Shown here: piece after piece, positions 59,378 through 64,000 of the stretch | Numbering within the stretch: position 1 is the first letter of the stretch | Layout: every line of letters starts with the position of its first letter | Origin: Sulfitobacter sp. SK011 | GTDB taxonomy: Bacteria; Pseudomonadota; Alphaproteobacteria; Rhodobacterales; Rhodobacteraceae | Reading direction: 5' to 3' | Assembly (NCBI RefSeq): GCF_003352065.1 | Contig: NZ_CP025803.1 | Coordinates: 62,001 to 126,000, forward strand | DNA length: 64,000 nucleotides | Made by a program: the position numbers and the translations under genes | The notes under the pieces: model-generated | The model's input: only the letters and a program-made list of their open reading frames with translations | Databases searched by the model: none | What the model was told of the DNA's origin: nothing

Positions 59378-60210
59378 CAGCGTAGCGCGGCCGCACGTGT
59401 GGCGCGGTCAACCTCTGGCCGCGTTCCAAACCAGCGTTCAAATCCCGGCACCGCCTGATGAAGCAACATGCCAAGTCCATCAACGGTCACGCAGCCCATT
59501 TCTTCTGCTGTTTCAAGAAAACGGGTCTTGAGCGGCGCATAAACCAGATCCGTCACAATCGTCCCCGGTTTCAACCCATCAAGCGGTACCCGCATTTCAC
59601 CCTTGCCCAACATCCCAAGCGAGGTCGTGTTCACCACCAGTGACGCGTGTTCAAGCATATTGCCGGCCTGCACCCAATCTGACACCCGAACGCGGCTGCC
59701 GAAATCTGACTTTAGCTGTTCGGCGCGAACTCTTGTGCGGTTTGACAGGAAAATCTCGGGGACGCCCGCATCAAGCAGCGATGCGATTACCGCTCGCGCG
59801 GCACCACCCGCACCCAAAACGGCGGCGGGACCGGCCTTGGGCTGCCATCCCGGCGCGCCGGTTTTGAGGTTTTCAAGGAACCCATAGCCATCTGTATTGT
59901 CAGCGTGGATTTTGCCGTCTTTGCGGAAAATCAACGTATTCGCAGCACCAATGAGAATTGCGCGATCAGTCACAAGGTCAGCAATCGCCAACACCGCCTC
60001 TTTGTGCGGGATCGTTATATTCACCCCGACGAACCCCATTTTTGGCAACATACGGATCACGTCGGTCAAGTTGCTGCTGGCCACATCCATAGGGATGTAA
60101 TGTCCCGCGATCCCATAGGTTTTAAGCCAGTGACCATGGATTTGCGGCGATTTGGAATGTGCAATTGGCGAACCGATCACCCCGGCCAGCGGAATTTTTG
60201 GCAATGTCAT
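59377..60210 (-). CDS. aroE: Shikimate dehydrogenase (NADP+)
   Basis: 277 residues; reduces 3-dehydroshikimate to shikimate. The substrate site is SPIAHSKSPQIHG near residues 14-26, the catalytic lysine is in NITIPHKE, and the Asp is in NTDGYGF. The Rossmann motif is LGAGGAARAVI. Start overlaps the maf stop (ATGA). Confidence 0.95.
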   Translation of the reverse strand: MTLPKIPLAGVIGSPIAHSKSPQIHGHWLKTYGIAGHYIPMDVASSNLTDVIRMLPKMGFVGVNITIPHKEAVLAIADLVTDRAILIGAANTLIFRKDGKIHADNTDGYGFLENLKTGAPGWQPKAGPAAVLGAGGAARAVIASLLDAGVPEIFLSNRTRVRAEQLKSDFGSRVRVSDWVQAGNMLEHASLVVNTTSLGMLGKGEMRVPLDGLKPGTIVTDLVYAPLKTRFLETAEEMGCVTVDGLGMLLHQAVPGFERWFGTRPEVDRATRAAALR

Positions 60211-60806
60211 GTGGCAAGGTCTCCGCGCAGAGTAAGATAATTCAGCAGTTCCAAAAGTGGCATACCCAAGACGTGAAAGTAATCCCCCTCGATATTCGAG
60301 AACAGCCGCACGCCTTCTTCCTCCAATTTATAGCACCCGACCGTGTGTCGAATGCTGTCCCAATTTCGCGTCACGTAGTCGGACAAATAATTATCGCTGA
60401 CCTGCCGCATCCGCAGCCTAACCTGACCGATATGCCGCCAGATCGGTTTACCGTCTTCGCAGATAACCGCCGCTGAAAGCAGGCTGTGACGGTCACCTTG
60501 CAATGAGGTAAGCTGCCGTAACGCATCGTCCTGATCAACCGGCTTGGACAACAAGGTCCCCCGATGATCCAAAACCTGATCGCAGCCCAGAACCAATGTG
60601 CCTGGATGTTTATCGCTGACTTTGCGTGCTTTTATCTCTGCCAATGCGTCCGCGATGTCACGGGGTGTGGCCGTCTCGGCCAACATCGCCTGCTTGATCA
60701 TCTCTTCGTCAACGCGCGGTCGTTCAACAACGTGATCAACACCCGCCTGCCGCAGCAGTTTTGCCCGGATTTCTGACCCTGACGCTAGGATGAAAGGCTG
60801 TACCAT
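60207..60806 (-). CDS. maf: Maf-family nucleotide pyrophosphatase (septum formation inhibitor homologue)
   Basis: 199 residues. Maf signature FILASGSEIRAKLLRQAGV at the N-terminus, TLVLGCDQVLDHRG with the catalytic Asp, and the C-terminal NIEGDYFHVLGMPLLELL. It hydrolyses non-canonical or methylated NTPs. It is the first gene of the leftward maf-aroE-coaE-dnaQ operon. Its ATG overlaps a perfect DnaA box, so transcription from here may be coupled to origin state. Confidence 0.92.
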   Translation of the reverse strand: MVQPFILASGSEIRAKLLRQAGVDHVVERPRVDEEMIKQAMLAETATPRDIADALAEIKARKVSDKHPGTLVLGCDQVLDHRGTLLSKPVDQDDALRQLTSLQGDRHSLLSAAVICEDGKPIWRHIGQVRLRMRQVSDNYLSDYVTRNWDSIRHTVGCYKLEEEGVRLFSNIEGDYFHVLGMPLLELLNYLTLRGDLAT

Positions 60807-60828
60807 GTGGATAACCCTGTGTGTCTCA

Positions 60829-60843
60829 TTAAGGACGACTTAA
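60829..60843. promoter_or_regulatory. Perfect CtrA-type binding motif within the origin region
   Basis: TTAA-GGACGAC-TTAA, exact to the CtrA consensus TTAA-N7-TTAA, 14 bp from the perfect DnaA box and 23 bp upstream of the maf start. In Caulobacter CtrA bound at such sites in the origin blocks initiation; here it could instead, or also, control maf transcription. Confidence 0.55.
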
Positions 60844-61018
60844 GGACTGGTTCTGCATAATCGGGCCCGGTGTTACAAGTACCTGCGGATCGCAAAGTTT
60901 CAGGGACGTTCAACCGATTCCTACAGATGCGGATAAGGAAAACTTGCGCTGCGGGAGGAATCACCAGATTTTTGGGTTATCCTATCTGATATCCACAGTT
61001 TTTCTTGGCCATGCATTA

Positions 61019-61038
61019 TTTAAAAACCTGTTTTTAAA
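61019..61038. repeat. Perfect AT-rich inverted repeat, candidate DNA-unwinding element
   Basis: TTTAAAAAC-CT-GTTTTTAAA: nine-base perfect arms around a two-base centre, in the most AT-rich part of the origin region and 37 bp before the paired DnaA boxes. Position and composition suit an unwinding element; it could alternatively be a protein site. Confidence 0.45.
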
Positions 61039-61200
61039 CGACTATTACCCAAATTCGGTGATTATCTGTGGCACTTTATCCACGTGTGGGTAAGTACCCT
61101 GATAACTCAATAATCCACAGATTTCAGCGTCCCTACTTACAACATCATCTTTCTTATCTTCTTTATTATTATAAGAAGGGGCCAGAGATCGGAGATGAAC

Positions 61201-61650
61201 ATGTCAGATATTCTTGCCCTCATTTACCCTTGGGTCAAAGCACTGCACATCGTTTCAGTGATCTCTTGGATGGCAGCGCTGTTTTATCTGCCCCGGCTCA
61301 TGGTACATCATACCGAAAAGGCAGGGCTTAGTGGTGAAATGCATGATCTGTTTGCAATGATGGAATTCAAGCTTTCTAACGTGATCATGCGTCCGGCGAT
61401 GCACGCTACCTGGGTTTTTGGTCTATGTCTGGTTTTTACGCCGGGAATCGTTGATTGGTCGATGATATGGCCCTGGACCAAAGCTGCAAGTGTGATTGGG
61501 ATGACGGTTTTTCACACCTGGCTGGTGATCCGCGTAAAATCATTTGGGCGCGGCGAAAACACGCTGACGGGGCGGCATTACCGGATCATGAATGAAGTTC
61601 CGACCGTATTGATGATCATCATTGTCTTTTCGGTTGTCGTGAAATTCTGA
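61201..61650 (+). CDS. hemJ: Protoporphyrinogen oxidase HemJ
   Basis: 149 residues with four predicted membrane helices. It oxidises protoporphyrinogen IX in the heme pathway of bacteria lacking HemG/HemY-type oxidases. Conserved H16 is in PWVKALHIVSVISWMAALFYLPRLMVHH, and there are RPAMHATW and HTWLVIRVKSFGRGEN blocks. The second ATG (61201) is well spaced from GGAG; the ATG at 61195 is too close to it. It is the first gene to the right of the origin. Confidence 0.9.
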   Translation: MSDILALIYPWVKALHIVSVISWMAALFYLPRLMVHHTEKAGLSGEMHDLFAMMEFKLSNVIMRPAMHATWVFGLCLVFTPGIVDWSMIWPWTKAASVIGMTVFHTWLVIRVKSFGRGENTLTGRHYRIMNEVPTVLMIIIVFSVVVKF

Positions 61651-61777
61651 TCTGATTGACTCGGCGGCGGGGTCTGCCTATATCTGCGCCACCACCCCGT
61701 CCGGGGATGGCGCACATCTGTAATTTTCGAAACATGAACAGCCGGCTCACTCATGCTGCAGCTGAACAGGATTTTCC

Positions 61778-63049
61778 ATGACAACTGACACCCTGAACCT
61801 TGCCGATCTTAAGGCACAAACTCCCAAGAACCTGCTGGCGATGGCAGAAGAGCTTGAGATCGAAAACGCCTCAACGATGCGCAAGGGCGAGATGATGTTT
61901 CAGATTCTGCGCGAACGCGCGGATGAAGGCTGGGAAATCTCTGGCGATGGCGTGTTGGAAGTGTTGCAAGACGGGTTTGGTTTCCTCCGCTCCCCCGAAG
62001 CCAATTATCTGCCGGGTCCCGATGACATCTATGTTTCCCCCGACATGATCCGTCAGCATTCGCTGCGCACCGGGGATACCATTGAGGGGCTGATCAAAGC
62101 GCCTGACGATAACGAGCGCTACTTTGCGCTGACTGAGGTCACCAAGATCAATTTCGAGGATCCTGAGAAGGCACGCCACAAGGTTGCCTTTGAGAACCTG
62201 ACACCGCTTTATCCTGATGAACGGATGACGATGGAGGTGGATGATCCGACGATCAAAGACCGTTCGGCGCGCATCATCGATCTGGTCTCACCAATTGGTA
62301 AAGGCCAGCGCTGCTTAATTGTGGCACCGCCACGGACAGGTAAGACGGTGCTGTTGCAGAATATCGCCAACTCTATCGAAAAGAACCACCCTGAGTGCTA
62401 TCTGATCGTGCTGCTGATTGACGAGCGGCCCGAGGAAGTCACCGACATGCAACGCTCTGTGAAGGGTGAAGTTGTATCCTCGACCTTTGATGAGCCCGCC
62501 ACCCGTCACGTGGCAGTCTCAGAAATGGTGATTGAGAAGGCCAAACGTCTGGTCGAACACAAGCGTGATGTGGTGATCTTGCTGGATTCGATCACCCGAT
62601 TGGGTCGTGCGTTCAACACGGTCGTGCCCTCGTCAGGTAAGGTACTGACCGGTGGTGTGGATGCGAATGCCCTGCAACGGCCCAAACGTTTCTTTGGTGC
62701 TGCGCGAAACATCGAAGAAGGTGGGTCGCTGACGATCATCGCAACAGCGCTCATTGATACGGGGTCGCGGATGGACGAGGTCATCTTTGAAGAATTCAAA
62801 GGGACTGGTAACTCTGAAATTGTTCTTGATCGCAAGATCGCGGACAAACGCGTGTTCCCGGCCATCGATATTCTTAAGTCGGGTACACGCAAAGAAGACC
62901 TGCTGATCGACAAGATCGACCTGCAGAAAACTTTTGTCCTGCGCCGGATTTTGAATCCAATGGGGACAACGGATGCGATCGAATTCCTGATTGGGAAGCT
63001 GAAGCAAACCAAGACGAATTCGGACTTCTTTGACTCGATGAATACCTGA
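61778..63049 (+). CDS. rho: Transcription termination factor Rho
   Basis: 423-residue hexameric RNA helicase. The N-terminal Rho domain begins [25 protein letters not shown]; the primary RNA-binding fold includes [23 protein letters not shown]. Walker [12 protein letters not shown] is near residues 187-197, and [13 protein letters not shown] and the Q-loop follow. Length is normal with no inserts. AACAGGA precedes the ATG. The 127-bp leader contains an imperfect GC-rich hairpin (about 61686-61713) that may terminate hemJ or help rho autoregulation; evidence for either is weak. Confidence 0.97.
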   Translation: MTTDTLNLADLKAQTPKNLLAMAEELEIENASTMRKGEMMFQILRERADEGWEISGDGVLEVLQDGFGFLRSPEANYLPGPDDIYVSPDMIRQHSLRTGDTIEGLIKAPDDNERYFALTEVTKINFEDPEKARHKVAFENLTPLYPDERMTMEVDDPTIKDRSARIIDLVSPIGKGQRCLIVAPPRTGKTVLLQNIANSIEKNHPECYLIVLLIDERPEEVTDMQRSVKGEVVSSTFDEPATRHVAVSEMVIEKAKRLVEHKRDVVILLDSITRLGRAFNTVVPSSGKVLTGGVDANALQRPKRFFGAARNIEEGGSLTIIATALIDTGSRMDEVIFEEFKGTGNSEIVLDRKIADKRVFPAIDILKSGTRKEDLLIDKIDLQKTFVLRRILNPMGTTDAIEFLIGKLKQTKTNSDFFDSMNT

Positions 63050-63080
63050 GTTATTTAACAATAACAAAAGGTTATGATTA

Positions 63081-64000
63081 ATGGACACGATTTTTGCCCA
63101 GGCAACGGCACCCGGTCGTGCGGGTGTTTCCGTTGTGCGTCTCTCAGGGCCAGATGCACAGCAGATCGCTTCGCAGATCTGTGGTCCCGTGCCGGACGCG
63201 AGATTGGCCGGGTTACGCCATGTTAAGGATCTGGATGGCGAAGTCATTGATCAGGCGCTCGTGCTGTTCTTCTCGGGACCCAACAGTTTTACTGGCGAAG
63301 ATGTCGTAGAATTTCATCTTCATGGGAGCATTGCCGTCGTGCGTGCCGTGCTCGATGTGCTGGGGCAGTTTCCAAACTCCCGGCTGGCAGAGCCCGGAGA
63401 ATTTACCCGACGCGCCCTTGAAAATGAAAAGATGGATCTTGCCCAAATAGAAGGGCTGGGTGATCTGATCGAGGCCGAGACAGAAGCGCAACGCAAGCAG
63501 GCCTTTCGTGTATTGTCAGGGCACCTCGGCCAACGTGTTGAATCGTGGCGCAGTGACCTCATCAGAGCTGCAGCGCTGCTTGAAGCGACAATTGATTTTG
63601 CAGATGAAGATGTGCCAGTTGATGTCACACCTGAAGTTGGATCGCTTTTGTCCGGAGTGCACACCCAGATCGTGAAGGAAATCAAAGGAACGAAAGTTGC
63701 TGAGCGTGTCAGGTCGGGTTTCGAGGTTGCCATTGTAGGTGCGCCGAACGCGGGTAAATCCACACTGCTGAATGCTCTGGCCGGCCGGGACGCGGCGATT
63801 ACATCAGAGAAGGCGGGTACGACCCGGGATATCATTGAAGTCCGTATGGATTTGGGCGGTTTGCCTGTTACGCTTCTTGATACGGCGGGGCTGCGTGACA
63901 GCGATGATGATGTTGAATCAATCGGAATCAGCCGGGCGATTGAGCGGGCGCAAACAGCAGATTTGCGGGTGTTTTTGGCTGAGCCAGGGGACTCATTGAT
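63081..64000 (+). CDS. mnmE: tRNA modification GTPase MnmE (5' part; cut by window end)
   Basis: The reading frame is open from the ATG at 63081 to the window end, giving about 306 of roughly 430-450 residues. The N-terminal formyl-THF-binding domain ([21 protein letters not shown]... [11 protein letters not shown]... [22 protein letters not shown]) is followed by helices and the G domain with G1 [14 protein letters not shown] and G3 [10 protein letters not shown]. The G4 motif and the C-terminal Cys motif lie beyond the window. With MnmG it modifies U34 of tRNAs. It is 31 bp after rho with no terminator between. In relatives mnmG, rsmG, parA and parB usually follow. Confidence 0.95.
   Translation, partial: MDTIFAQATAPGRAGVSVVRLSGPDAQQIASQICGPVPDARLAGLRHVKDLDGEVIDQALVLFFSGPNSFTGEDVVEFHLHGSIAVVRAVLDVLGQFPNSRLAEPGEFTRRALENEKMDLAQIEGLGDLIEAETEAQRKQAFRVLSGHLGQRVESWRSDLIRAAALLEATIDFADEDVPVDVTPEVGSLLSGVHTQIVKEIKGTKVAERVRSGFEVAIVGAPNAGKSTLLNALAGRDAAITSEKAGTTRDIIEVRMDLGGLPVTLLDTAGLRDSDDDVESIGISRAIERAQTADLRVFLAEPGDSL

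Larger units (their letters stand above)
60806..61200. other. oriC: Probable chromosomal replication origin (oriC)
   Basis: A 394-bp non-coding, AT-rich gap between divergent maf and hemJ. DnaA boxes: TGTGGATAA, perfect, at 60806-60814. Single-mismatch boxes are at 60928-60936 (TGCGGATAA), 60989-60997 (ATATCCACA), 61076-61084 (TTATCCACG), 61085-61093 (TGTGGGTAA, back to back with the previous one) and 61111-61119 (TAATCCACA). AT-rich stretches at 61011-61050 and 61143-61178 are possible unwinding elements. One GANTC site is at 60916-60920. Gene orientation flips here, and the neighbours (dnaQ/coaE/aroE/maf on one side, hemJ/rho/mnmE on the other) are the usual origin neighbours in alphaproteobacteria. 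Confidence 0.8.

Noticed and set aside
61686..61713. GC-rich imperfect hairpin before rho
   Set aside because: Stem contains mismatches and no T-run; it could be a hemJ terminator or rho leader element but the sequence does not decide, so not listed as a feature.

Overview
The window is chromosomal DNA from an alphaproteobacterium of the order Rhodobacterales, most likely the Roseobacter group. The evidence is gene content and order: regB divergent from senC-regA, a mitofilin-hemY-hemD cluster, tsaE-amgK-murU-addB-addA-trxA, hslV-hslU with an alphaproteobacterial HslV propeptide, and secB/dnaQ/coaE/aroE/maf facing hemJ/rho/mnmE. Genes are densely packed, often with ATGA stop-start overlaps. 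I saw no rRNA, tRNA, CRISPR array, insertion sequence or prophage.

Layout. 0-3.4 kb: a PLP-dependent threonine-dehydratase-like enzyme, a bifunctional mannose-1-P guanylyltransferase/mannose-6-P isomerase and a 2H-phosphoesterase-like protein. 3.7-16.8 kb: one seven-gene glycogen operon (glgP-glgB-glgC-glgA-glgX-malQ-pgm) covering both synthesis (Glc-1-P to ADP-glucose to branched glucan) and breakdown (phosphorylase, debranching, glucanotransferase, phosphoglucomutase). 16.8-26.5 kb is the most accessory-looking part. It holds a formylglycine-type sulfatase, a GlxA/CdhR-type regulator divergent from a carnitine-like CoA module (CaiA-like dehydrogenase, NDP-forming acyl-CoA ligase, CaiD-like crotonase), and a fused aryl-CoA hydroxylase/oxidoreductase divergent from a MarR regulator across a near-perfect operator. 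26.5-33.4 kb: hemY, an alphaproteobacterial Mic60, hemD, then tsaD, gpsA and small genes. 33.4-37.3 kb: DUF2853, a small membrane protein, ahcY, an HD phosphohydrolase and a GNAT. 37.3-41.7 kb: redox regulation (regA, senC, regB), followed by a kinase-less PAS protein with a perfect CtrA box upstream. 41.7-50.5 kb: tRNA t6A synthesis, peptidoglycan-sugar recycling, the AddAB recombination nuclease and thioredoxin. 50.6-54.7 kb: an orphan KpsC/S-like protein, hslVU and an MFS transporter. 54.7-60.8 kb: a leftward block of smr, mltA and tim44-like genes, then (after rightward fxsA and secB) dnaQ, coaE, aroE and maf. 61.2-64 kb: rightward hemJ, rho and mnmE (cut by the window end).

The most interesting signal is a probable chromosomal replication origin between divergent maf and hemJ (60.8-61.2 kb). 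It has one perfect and five single-mismatch DnaA boxes, AT-rich inverted repeats and a perfect CtrA motif (TTAA-N7-TTAA). The second perfect CtrA motif I found lies just upstream of the PAS-only gene, which I propose as a candidate DivL, a CckA-ChpT-CtrA pathway regulator. Together these suggest that the origin and a regulator of CtrA are both CtrA targets here. This is inference from motifs and needs binding data. I found no clearly novel multi-gene system beyond this; most of the window is well-conserved core genome.
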